A stretch of DNA of 60,845 nucleotides from positions 1 through 60,845 of the forward strand of contig JBFMDV010000031.1 of assembly GCA_040753875.1 (NCBI GenBank), given 5' to 3'. Shown one piece after another: positions 1 to 8,082 of this stretch. This DNA comes from Candidatus Zixiibacteriota bacterium (GTDB lineage: Bacteria > Zixibacteria > MSB-5A5 > GN15 > FEB-12). The first letter of the stretch is position 1, and each line of letters starts with the position of its first letter. The translations under genes and the position numbers were made by a program. Under the pieces are notes generated by a model. The model did not search any database, was not told the origin of the DNA, and saw only the letters and a list, made by a program, of their open reading frames with translations.

Positions 1-1
1 C

Positions 2-127
2 AAAGTCATAGAGCAATACGTGGAAAACCATAACCAAAACCCACGCGTTTTCGTATGGACGGCGCCAGTAGAGCGCATCATGGCGAAAATTGCCAAAAGT
101 AAAGAAGCGTTAGACGCAGGACACTAG
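2..127 (+). mobile_element. C-terminal end of an IS630-like transposase (cut by window edge)
   Basis: The frame starting at base 2 is open to a TAG at 125-127 and encodes 41 residues, including NPRVFVWTAPVERIMAKIAK. The pattern NPxxFVWT plus a basic amphipathic helix and a stop is the usual C-terminus of IS630/Tc1-mariner DDE transposases. The catalytic part lies outside the window. The next gene is out of phase with this one and begins within about 25 bases of the stop, so the right end of the element should lie around 125-145. I could not identify a terminal inverted repeat because the other end is missing. The family call rests on a short tail and is moderate. Confidence 0.6.
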
Positions 128-150
128 TTGATCCATCCAGCAGACATTCC

Positions 151-2268
151 TTGGGCGAGTACTATACACCCGATTGGATTGCGGACTTGGCATTAGAGGC
201 GATAGAATACAAGGGTGGGAGTATTCTCGATCCAGCCTGTGGCTCCGGGACATTTCTTATGGCAGCGATTCGATTTCTGCGAAGTAAAGGGCTTCGCGGG
301 TCCAGGCTGGCCACGCAGGTTTTGGACTCGGTTCTGGGAATCGATGTACACCCTCTGGCCGTTATGATGACCAAGGCAAATATTGCTTTGGCTTTGGCGG
401 GGGAAATCAAAGGCCTTGAGAGAGAGGTATATCTTCCCGTATATATGGCAGACACTCTTTTGGTTTCAGAGGATCCACAAAAGCGAGCCGTCGGAATTTC
501 CGTTTCAGAAGCAGAGAGCTTTCACATTCCTCTGGAGACAATGTCTCGTACCGGTAATCTCGACAGGCTGATAGACAAATTGGCGCTTGTAGCCGAGCGC
601 TCAGCTCATAGCGAAGAAGCGATGCGGAGTGGCTGGAAAGGCTTCGAGCGTAGCGCGCTGAAAGGATGTTCTGATCACGAAGTGTTCCTATGGAGACAGA
701 ATTTCAAGCTCTACGCCAAGCTGCTTAAGCAAAAACGGGACACTATCTGGACATTTGTGCTCAAGAACGCATACCGACCGGCGTATATTCGTAAGCGCAA
801 GGTCGATTACGTTGTAGGTAATCCACCCTGGCTTTCATATAGGTATGTTAAGGATACTAACTACAGGCGAGTGATAAAAGACTTAACCTTTACTCTAGGC
901 CTTCTCGATCGAGCGAGCGTGAAGCTTCTCACGCAAATGGACACAAGCACGCTCTTCTTCGCATACAGCGAACTCAATTTTCTCAAGCCCGGAGGGGTCA
1001 TAGCGTTCGTTCTCCCCAAGACTACTATATTGCCGGCGAAACAACATCTCAAGTTCCAGATGCGCGGCATGTCGGAGGTACACGACTTCTCGGATGTCAC
1101 GCCTCTCTTCAATGTCCGGTCTGTCCTGATTATTCGAGAGGGACTGGAGAGCAAAACAAAAGGAATTCCCGTTGTGCGCTATTCGGGACAACTGCCGACC
1201 AAGAACATGCCTCTGGCTTCAGCAAGAGCGTCCCTGACTGCAGCGAAGGCAACATTGGCGTTCTCCACAAACGACGTCCGACCCTCACCATATTACAGCC
1301 GGTTTCTGCAGGGCGCTACGATCGTACCTCGATGTTTGTGGTTCGTCCAACCGGACAAAGAGGCTGCTCAACACAAGGAGATACCGTTTCTTGAGACCAG
1401 CGATGAGGCATTCGAAGAGGCAAAGGATCAATGGCGAAAGCGAATCGAGGGTAGGGTTGAGAAAAGATTCCTTTTCGAGACTGTTCTCGCCAAGGGACTA
1501 CTCCCCTTCGCACTAGTGAGGAGAGAAATGGTCTTCCTCCCAATCGTCAAGGCAAAGCGGTCATTCTCCTTGGCGGATTCAACGGCCCTCGCAGAACGTG
1601 GCTTTCAACATGCAGCGGACTGGATGAGCAAGACTGAAAAACTCTGGGAAGAGGGCAGACAATCTGATGACCGGTCATTGCTCGATTGGCTTAATTACAA
1701 CCAAAAGCTGGCCAATCAAGACATCGACGCACCGCTTGTGGTCTTGTATAATACCTCGGGTACGAACCTCACAGCTGCACTACATGATAGTGCTACAACA
1801 AAGGGTAAGCTATCAGTGTCTCCCAGCTTTGTCGCTGACGCTAAGACGTATTACTACTACCCAAAGGGGATAGATGAGGCGGACTATCTTTGTGCTGTGC
1901 TCAATTCCGACGTCGTGAACGGTATGATCAAAGAATACCAGCCGCAAGGTCTCTACGGGGAACGTGACATTCATCGCAGACCATTTGAGGTCTGTGCCAT
2001 TCCAGAGTATGATTCAAAGGACAAGGTCCATCTGCATCTTGTAGAACTCGGTAAGAAATGTCGTGAGGACATTGTTCCATTCGTTCCCAACCTAAGCGGG
2101 AGGCTTGGACAGGTTAGGCTTGATGTGCGGAAGATTCTCAAGTCTGATATTTCCAGGATAAACAAGCTTGTCAGAAAGTTGCTCTCAGCCGCCGGTCAGA
2201 AAGTGACGGATGACTTTATCGGGGCAGGATCTGTGAAAAATGGCGAGCTTTTCGGAAAAGGCGAATGA
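151..2268 (+). pseudogene. N6-adenine DNA methyltransferase of type IIG/Eco57I style, N-terminus missing
   Basis: Predicted SAM-dependent N6-adenine methylase of a restriction-modification or BREX-like system. With TTG 151 as residue 1, GEYYTP is at 2-7, the SAM-binding motif DPACGSGTF at 27-35, an acidic GIDVHP strand after it, and the catalytic NPPW at 224-227. In large methylases of this class GEYYTP normally follows a helical N-terminal region of some hundreds of residues. Here the matching frame (..RHSLGEYYTP) is open only back to base 103 and then meets stops at 100 and 31, directly beside the transposase tail. No ATG or ribosome site precedes it. I infer that an IS630-type insertion or rearrangement removed the start. 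The remaining C-terminal part (target recognition region to residue 705) is uninterrupted, so the break may be recent. No nuclease motif or partner gene is seen. Confidence 0.7.
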
Positions 2269-2365
2269 CCAACCTTTTCAATGTATCGCCTGATTTTCTC
2301 TGGTCCCGAGAATTCCAGTCGTGCCGTCAGGCGTCCCCACCTTACGGTTTTCACGAACAAGACGG

Positions 2366-2389
2366 GTGCCGGGCGACAACGCCCGACAC
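2366..2389. repeat. Intergenic hairpin, GTGYCGGGCG type
   Basis: GTGCCGGGCG pairs with CGCCCGACAC across a 4-base loop (10 pairs, one mismatch). It lies between the methylase and the end of the peroxiredoxin gene. The hairpin at 15043-15066 (GTGTCGGG...CCCGACAC) is clearly related, so this is a dispersed element; it could also serve as the peroxiredoxin terminator, although no T-run follows. Confidence 0.6.
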
Positions 2390-2414
2390 CACAGTAAGTA
2401 CGCACCCTTGACCG

Positions 2415-3011
2415 TTAAGGCTTCCAGACGTCCGCCACTTTGCCCACGAGACCCGGGCCCGGTTTGAGCGTCTCCTTGCCATGCTGCCAACCGGCCGGGC
2501 AAACTTCGTTGCCGCCGGTCTCACGCACTTTCTGGAATCCGCGAATCTGACGAACCATCTCAGGGATATTGCGCCCTACAGGAGGCGTGAGTATCTCCGC
2601 GGCCTGGATGACACCATCCGGATCGATGATAAACCTCCCGCGGATATCCACATTGGACTCATCATCATACACACCATACAGCTTGCCGATATTGCCGCCG
2701 GTGTCGGAAAGCATCGGATACGGCACGCCATTGGGGATGAGCTTGAGCAGTTCGTGTTCTTCCCAGCTCTTGTGAACGTAAACCGAATCCACCGAGCAGA
2801 CCATGATGCGGACATCGAGGTCGGTCAAATGTTTGTGCTGAGCGGCGACCGCCGCTAATTCGGTGGGTCAGACGAACGTGAAGTCACCCGGGTAGAAAAT
2901 CAGCAAAACCCAGTGACCGAGATGGTCGGACAGCTTGGTGGTTCCGAACAGTCCTTTCTGATAAAACGGCGCGCTGAACTCCGGCGCCCGTTTGCCGACT
3001 TGTACAGCCAT
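2415..3011 (-). CDS. Selenocysteine-containing 2-Cys peroxiredoxin (AhpC/Prx1 type, in-frame TGA = Sec48)
   Basis: Thiol/selenol peroxidase reducing hydrogen peroxide and organic hydroperoxides in the cytoplasm. ATG at 3011 has a strong AGGAGG 5 bases upstream. The frame runs 198 residues with one internal TGA at 2868-2870 (codon 48), exactly where the Prx1/AhpC active site FTFVCPTE has its peroxidatic cysteine: the sequence reads FYPGDFTFV-U-PTEL. The resolving cysteine is present in VCPAGW (Cys171), and VCSVDSVYVHKSW matches the family. Total length is normal. Right after the TGA is a perfect hairpin with a GGTC loop (2841-2856), placed like the E. coli fdhF SECIS. The alternative is a sequencing error or dead gene, but a stop at just this codon plus a SECIS is hard to get by chance. 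The Sec machinery is not in this window. Confidence 0.9.
2841..2856 (-). promoter_or_regulatory. Bacterial SECIS element of the selenoperoxiredoxin
   Basis: On the minus strand AGCGGC-GGTC-GCCGCT forms a perfect stem with a GGTC apical loop. The first loop G is nucleotide 18 after the UGA. Established features of SelB-binding bacterial SECIS are a small apical loop starting with G, about 16-37 nt after UGA; E. coli fdhF uses a GGUCU loop at about the same distance. The hairpin sits within coding sequence (codons for LAAVAA). Confidence 0.85.
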
Positions 3012-3157
3012 TACTTCCTCCTGCCATGTTTTTTCTTCAAATGAACCAGTTCATCGATAATGCGCGGAGTCCCGAAATGCAAGTCCCGGACATCTGGTTC
3101 TCCGCCGCCACGATGCTGACAACAAGAGCTCGGGTGCGAGAGTTCCCTGACCGCCTA

Positions 3158-5230
3158 TCAACGCGGTGTGGAATCAGGGCCACCAAATGCCGGCAGCCAT
3201 TCTCTCAGGCCAGGGTGCTTCGCGACCTGTACTCGAACCTCGGCGCTGTCCAGACCCTTCTCGACTGCCCGACGATAGTTTAGTGCTGCAGGCGAGTATT
3301 CACCACGCGCGGCTTGAATATCCGCAAGTTCCTTGAACATCACGCCGGTGGCGTCGTTTTTGCCGGTCGCCGAGCGAAGGTACCGCTCGTAGTCGGCGGC
3401 ATCTCCCTCTTCACGGCAGATATTTGCAAGGAAGTAGTACGGTTTGGACATTTCGGGGTTGAAGGCGATAGCCGCCTCGCAGTGGCGTTTCCCTTCCTCT
3501 TTGTGTCCGGACCACCAGAGTGCGTACCCAAGCGCCGTGTTGACATTGGGATTGCGCGGCGCCAGACCGTAAGCGGTCTCAAGTACGGTAATTGCACTAT
3601 CATACTGCCCCAGCCGGTTCAGCATCTGACCGAGATATACATATGAGGGCGCAAAGTACGGATTCAGATCGATAGCGGCACGATACCCTTGCACGGCCTC
3701 GGCGTTCCTTCCCTGATGTCCCAGGGCATCGGCCTGCTCCAGCGCGGCCTGCTCGGGATAGCTGTTCCAAAGTTGGAAAATCTCGTCCGCGGTGTGTGGA
3801 TCGTTGTGCTCAAGGTAGTAATTGCGGAGTGTGAGCAGCACGTTTTTGTTTTTGATCGGATCAAGGGCAGCGTATGCCCGGATCTGTTTGAGTCCCTCCG
3901 ATGGCAATGCTTGTGTGGCGACCCGCGGACCAAGTGACAACAGGCCGAGTGTCACGACCAAAATCATAGTCGGTACGGTGTGCGGAGAACGAGTGCGGCT
4001 GTCGTTGAGCCAGTAGAAACCGGCAACTACAAGGGGGATACCAGCGAAGGAAAACAGGTCCCAATCGCGGGGCATACCGAGTTTTGGGTCAATGACAAAC
4101 GATGCCACTCCCGCGCATATAAGTAAGATCGTCAGAAAGCGATACTCGCGGTGTGCGAATAGACGCCCGGCTGATGTTGCCGACAGCGCCGCCAGGATGA
4201 CCGCAACTCCCGGCAGATGTGTAAGTATCAGATTCAGCCAATCCACCAGATGCGCCCATGAGAACAGCGTGTACCCCTCGACAGTGAACCGATGAGCCAC
4301 TGGGGACACGAATGCCAGACGAAAAAAGAAATCGGTCGCAAGGAAATACGCGATCAAGCCCACAACCGGAGCAACGGCCAGTGACCCATACAGGACTTTC
4401 TTCGACCTGCTCAGTGCGCGGATCCGATTCCCAAGCTGCGTGCCGCTTAACAGAGCGTAAAGTACTGCTGGTACCAGGATAACTGTCAGGATATGCAGAA
4501 ACAATCCGAACGCCAGCATCGGTATGAGCCAATAGCGATTCATCCTAATGTGCAGTGCCAAGAGTCCGCCCAGAACGAGCGCCCCCGCAGCGACACTAAA
4601 CAGCGAATAATGTTCGACATAGCCGAAGTACAGAAGCATGAACCCGCCTGTGGCAACTCCTGCGAGAAATAGGAGGCGGCTGCGGTTATTATCGAACAAG
4701 GACCAGGCACCGACCGCGATCACTAACAGGAACAGGACCCCAGCGGCTATCGAGATTATCTGATACGCCACAAGCGCCCGCTCGGGAGCCGTGCCGGTGA
4801 GAGCTGAAAAAAGCAGACTGTGAGCCAGCGTCTCGCCGATTTCGCGGTACATGATGTCCGGGTTGGGTGATACCAGTGTGATCAACTCAAGATAACCGTC
4901 TCCAAGGAAATGAGTCTGCGTGCGAAACAGATAAAAGAGGATCCCCGCGCAGGCGATTGCGAACGATGCGGGAATGATGTAATGCTTGAGAGAGTGAGCT
5001 ACACCAGAGCGAACGGCGTTGTCGCGCGCGAGCCAGTTCCCCCATCTCCATACGGCTGCGCCTACTGCAAACCCGACTACAAGGAGACCGATCCGCAATG
5101 TCAGGGGAAACCAGGCCCAGATATTCAACCCCCAGGCACGACTCTCCGGGAAGAACGAGGCTGTGAAGAATCCCAACACGGTAAGCGAATACGCCATAAG
5201 CACTCGTGCGGGGATCGGCGAGCGCGACAT
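3158..5230 (-). CDS. Polytopic membrane protein with C-terminal TPR repeats (paralogue of 22668-24755)
   Basis: Integral inner-membrane protein of 690 residues. About the first 450 residues form a series of hydrophobic segments. The rest is soluble with tetratricopeptide repeats, for example NPYFAPSYVYLGQMLNRLGQ and NPNVNTALGYALWWSGHKEE. Distinct motifs are THFLGDGYLELITL (an acidic loop as in GT-C glycosyltransferases), FGYVEHYS and KLGMPRDWDLFSFAGIP; all recur in the paralogue at 22668-24755 as THFLGDGYTLISL, FGYVENYA and KLGMARDWDLFSYAGIP. It starts 3 bases after the stop of the upstream GT-C-like gene, so both are probably one transcript with lpxH. A role in envelope glycan or lipid assembly is inferred from context only. 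Confidence 0.75.
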   Translation of the reverse strand: MSRSPIPARVLMAYSLTVLGFFTASFFPESRAWGLNIWAWFPLTLRIGLLVVGFAVGAAVWRWGNWLARDNAVRSGVAHSLKHYIIPASFAIACAGILFYLFRTQTHFLGDGYLELITLVSPNPDIMYREIGETLAHSLLFSALTGTAPERALVAYQIISIAAGVLFLLVIAVGAWSLFDNNRSRLLFLAGVATGGFMLLYFGYVEHYSLFSVAAGALVLGGLLALHIRMNRYWLIPMLAFGLFLHILTVILVPAVLYALLSGTQLGNRIRALSRSKKVLYGSLAVAPVVGLIAYFLATDFFFRLAFVSPVAHRFTVEGYTLFSWAHLVDWLNLILTHLPGVAVILAALSATSAGRLFAHREYRFLTILLICAGVASFVIDPKLGMPRDWDLFSFAGIPLVVAGFYWLNDSRTRSPHTVPTMILVVTLGLLSLGPRVATQALPSEGLKQIRAYAALDPIKNKNVLLTLRNYYLEHNDPHTADEIFQLWNSYPEQAALEQADALGHQGRNAEAVQGYRAAIDLNPYFAPSYVYLGQMLNRLGQYDSAITVLETAYGLAPRNPNVNTALGYALWWSGHKEEGKRHCEAAIAFNPEMSKPYYFLANICREEGDAADYERYLRSATGKNDATGVMFKELADIQAARGEYSPAALNYRRAVEKGLDSAEVRVQVAKHPGLREWLPAFGGPDSTPR

Positions 5231-5233
5231 CGT

Positions 5234-6946
5234 TCAACCTCCAAGACGCGTGATGAACGGTCGCTGACGAGCCGGATCGTCGTTGTGGTCGAAGTAATAC
5301 TGCCGGAAGAACTGATACGATGGGGCAAGAGCATCGTTGGGAATCGATGGCATTCGCGCTATGTAACCGTCGAGAAAAGCCGGAAAGTCGACGAACGCGA
5401 TCTCCGGGAACTGTTTGAGATGGTCCATCAACGCGCGATTGTAGACAATTATGTGCGATTCAAAATCGCCGAACCGAATCGCCCGAAGACTGTCGGTAGG
5501 TGTGTTCATGGGGACCTTCCCCCGAAACACGAAGTTGACTCCCCGATGGACGAGATACTCCCAGGGCGCCTGCTTTTCATGACCTGGTCGGCCGCGATTG
5601 AAAATGGGCATGTGGGCAATAAACGTGTCCGTGAGTCCGGCGTTGCTCTCGATGGCCATTGATGGTTCGGCGTAGTAGACATAGACAGCGAACATGCCAT
5701 AGAATGCCACCCGCGTGTCGGTCCCCTTGAAATACTCCCGCATCCTGGTCCCGACTTCTTCTGCGTGTTCAACCCATGAGCGTGGATAATAGTCCGGTTC
5801 GTACGCAACATAGTCGATTTTGCGTGTCTCAGTGTATGGGTCCCAGCGAAACAGCACTCCGGCCAGGACCACGAGCGACACAGGCACATAAGCCCACGTT
5901 CTGACCAGAAAGAGCCGCATCGTCGCTTCCAGAAACAGGAACAAGATCGGTGTGACTGGGATGAAAAACCGCGCGAACATGAAATCACCGCCGGAACGGA
6001 CGACGTACGCCGTATAAGGAACTGCGAACAGAATCCCGAGCGCCAAAGCGCGATACACCGGTGCGTTCGAACGCAGTGAAACCAGCGCTCGGAAACGGAA
6101 CAGAATAACCGCGAGGGCAGCAGGCCCCAGAAGCATCAAGCTATAGTAGGCCTTGAAATAGAGCTTGAGATAGGCTATTCCCTGGCTGTAATACGGCAGA
6201 TTGGCCGACTTAGCGTAATATGTGTTCGGGAACGGGAAGCCGTAATACAGGTATCGTGCTACCCAGTACGGCAGGTACATTATGACCAGCGGCACGAGAT
6301 ACAAGAATACGTAACGGCGTTCCATTCGACCGAGGAGCAGGAGGTACGGTATCCCCATCGCATAGAACAGCATGGCATCAGGGCGTGACAGCGCGGCCAG
6401 TATGAGCACGATTCCCGCCCATAGATACGATCGCGGGCTACGGGCGAGTACAAGCAACGCGTACCCGAGCGTGACAAGCATAGCCGTCCAGGATGTCTCA
6501 AGGCCGCTGGTGGCGAAAACGTGGTAATCGTGCTGCACCAGGACACACATTGCCGCCAGCGGGAAGAATATCGTTCCTTTCGGTTCGGCTCGGTTGAACA
6601 AGCGCCACGACAGATAGCCCAGGATGCCAACCGTGGCGAAATACGAAGCCGCTCCAAGGACCATTGACACCGGCTCGGGCCTGAGTTCCAGAAGCATAAA
6701 AAAGGAAATAATAATCGTCCAAAGGAAATTGGTGTACCCTTCCACCCGTTCACCAACGTTGTACACCAAGCCGTGGCCATTTACAAGGTTCTGCGCATAG
6801 CGAAACGAAATGAAGGCATCATCGCACAGCCACCAATGATGCCAGACCTGATACGCGCCGTAAATAAGCGTGCCGATCGATAATGCCCAGAGGGCGTATG
6901 GGACAAGGGATGTTGCGCGGGTACCGGCAGAGAGACGGTCGATCAC
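5234..6946 (-). CDS. GT-C-like membrane glycosyltransferase family protein (DDAFISFRYA type)
   Basis: Predicted multi-spanning inner-membrane protein of 570 residues with the first-loop motif DDAFISFRYAQNLVNGHGL followed by NVGERVEGYTNFLW. The acidic pair in the first extracytoplasmic loop is the hallmark of GT-C enzymes using polyprenyl-phosphate sugars. Many relatives are only annotated as hypothetical. An ATG at 6982 is possible, but the GTG at 6946 has GGAG 8 bases upstream and overlaps the lpxH stop as GTGA, so translational coupling makes GTG the better start. A relative with the same motif lies at 24797-26716. Substrate unknown. Confidence 0.75.
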   Translation of the reverse strand: MIDRLSAGTRATSLVPYALWALSIGTLIYGAYQVWHHWWLCDDAFISFRYAQNLVNGHGLVYNVGERVEGYTNFLWTIIISFFMLLELRPEPVSMVLGAASYFATVGILGYLSWRLFNRAEPKGTIFFPLAAMCVLVQHDYHVFATSGLETSWTAMLVTLGYALLVLARSPRSYLWAGIVLILAALSRPDAMLFYAMGIPYLLLLGRMERRYVFLYLVPLVIMYLPYWVARYLYYGFPFPNTYYAKSANLPYYSQGIAYLKLYFKAYYSLMLLGPAALAVILFRFRALVSLRSNAPVYRALALGILFAVPYTAYVVRSGGDFMFARFFIPVTPILFLFLEATMRLFLVRTWAYVPVSLVVLAGVLFRWDPYTETRKIDYVAYEPDYYPRSWVEHAEEVGTRMREYFKGTDTRVAFYGMFAVYVYYAEPSMAIESNAGLTDTFIAHMPIFNRGRPGHEKQAPWEYLVHRGVNFVFRGKVPMNTPTDSLRAIRFGDFESHIIVYNRALMDHLKQFPEIAFVDFPAFLDGYIARMPSIPNDALAPSYQFFRQYYFDHNDDPARQRPFITRLGG

Positions 6947-7662
6947 GCCAGATTCTCCAGCGAAAGTGTCCCATGATCGCATTTCAAATAGCTGAAATGA
7001 GTGATGAAATCGCCGGTGTTGATATACACGCCGGGCTCGTATGGCCGGTAGATCGGAATGTGCAAATGCCCGATCACCACTACGTCGAACCCATTCTCAA
7101 GCTGGTCGCGGGCGTATGATTCGTAATCCTTGGCAAACTGGTGGTCCCGTTGTGAGGTGTAGTCACGCGAAGACCCGGAGACCCATTTGGCCAACGGGAA
7201 GGCCCAATCAGGGGGGAGTTTGCGATAGAGCCAGATATTAAGCGGATTGCGGAGAATCTTCTTCAAAAACCGGTAGCCGCCGTCGGCCGGCGCGAGTCCA
7301 TCGCCATGCAGTAGCAGCCATTTCCGCCCGTCATATTCCAACTGCAGCCGGTCCTGGTGGACGGCGATCCCCATGTGTTTCTCGAAGAAATCATCCATCC
7401 AGAAATCGTGGTTGCCGCTGACATAATCGATCCGCACGCCGCGATTGAGCAGTTCCGTGAGCATGAACAACACCTCATGGTGCGCCTTGGGGATGACGTG
7501 CTTGTACTCAAACCAGAAATCGAACAGGTCGCCGAGAATAATCAGCCGTTCGCCATCCTGTTTGATAAGTCTGACCAGGGCCTTGATCTTGTCGATTTTC
7601 CTGGCCTCGTCCTGCGGCGTGCCGCAGCCGAGGTGAGCATCAGAGAACACATAGAGGGCCAT
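6943..7662 (-). CDS. lpxH: UDP-2,3-diacylglucosamine hydrolase
   Basis: Peripheral membrane metallophosphoesterase of lipid A synthesis, converting UDP-2,3-diacylglucosamine to lipid X plus UMP. All calcineurin-type metal motifs are visible: SDAHLG near the N-terminus, GDLFDFW, GNHDFW, LLHGDGL and GHLHIP; 239 residues is typical. The gene shows that the organism makes lipid A or a relative. It is first in a tight minus-strand group with the GT-C-like and TPR membrane proteins. TATATT lies 7 bases before the ATG with no ribosome site, so the mRNA may be leaderless. LpxH and the LpxG/LpxI functions are not always separable by sequence, but the motif order fits LpxH. Confidence 0.85.
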   Translation of the reverse strand: MALYVFSDAHLGCGTPQDEARKIDKIKALVRLIKQDGERLIILGDLFDFWFEYKHVIPKAHHEVLFMLTELLNRGVRIDYVSGNHDFWMDDFFEKHMGIAVHQDRLQLEYDGRKWLLLHGDGLAPADGGYRFLKKILRNPLNIWLYRKLPPDWAFPLAKWVSGSSRDYTSQRDHQFAKDYESYARDQLENGFDVVVIGHLHIPIYRPYEPGVYINTGDFITHFSYLKCDHGTLSLENLA

Positions 7663-8082
7663 GGGGGGGAATATAGCGGATGAGGGGCAGCGAATGGAAC
7701 GGCAAAATCAGGTGTAATTGCTGGCGATCAGCCGTGGGCCTGAGGCAGGTAGGCTACCCACTGTTGTACACTCTTTTGTTTTCCCTTGCGGTGTAGCCCA
7801 GACAACGTCTGGGTCCCCAGTTACTCCGTTTTCCCTCTCGTCCAATTTCCGCAGTCACGAAACGGAAAACGATGTTCGGAGACTCAGCGAAATTGACGGT
7901 TGCCCTGTGGAGAGAACTGCGGACCCACCTGAAGCAGGTGGGCTACACCACTTCGCCCACCGCAAGCGGTGGGGTACCCCGCCCCTTGGGGCGGGTCAGT
8001 ATCCTGGAGGAACTCGGTTGCGTCGTGGTGAGCGTAGTCGAACCACGCACCAAGTCCCGGTTGCAAACGCGAGCCTTGTTCC
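7663..8082. repeat. Non-coding 420-bp gap with a cluster of perfect hairpins
   Basis: No convincing gene. The gap holds at least four short palindromes: CCCAGAC-AAC-GTCTGGG (7797-7813), CCCACCTG-AAG-CAGGTGGG (7924-7942), CCCACCGC-AA-GCGGTGGG (7956-7973) and CCCGCCCC-TT-GGGGCGGG (7978-7995). The last three are nearly contiguous. Two carry a GTGTAGCCC/GGGCTACAC flank that recurs at 28995-29003. Open frames here are hairpin-derived and were rejected. Confidence 0.7.

Noticed and set aside
2415-2828. Peroxiredoxin as a truncated or nonsense-mutated pseudogene starting at TTG 2828
   Set aside because: The frame continues upstream to an ATG with an excellent ribosome site. The only interruption is TGA at the catalytic cysteine, with a SECIS hairpin behind it.
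7924-7995. CRISPR array
   Set aside because: The hairpins are near-contiguous and different in sequence; there is no constant repeat with equal spacers and no cas gene.
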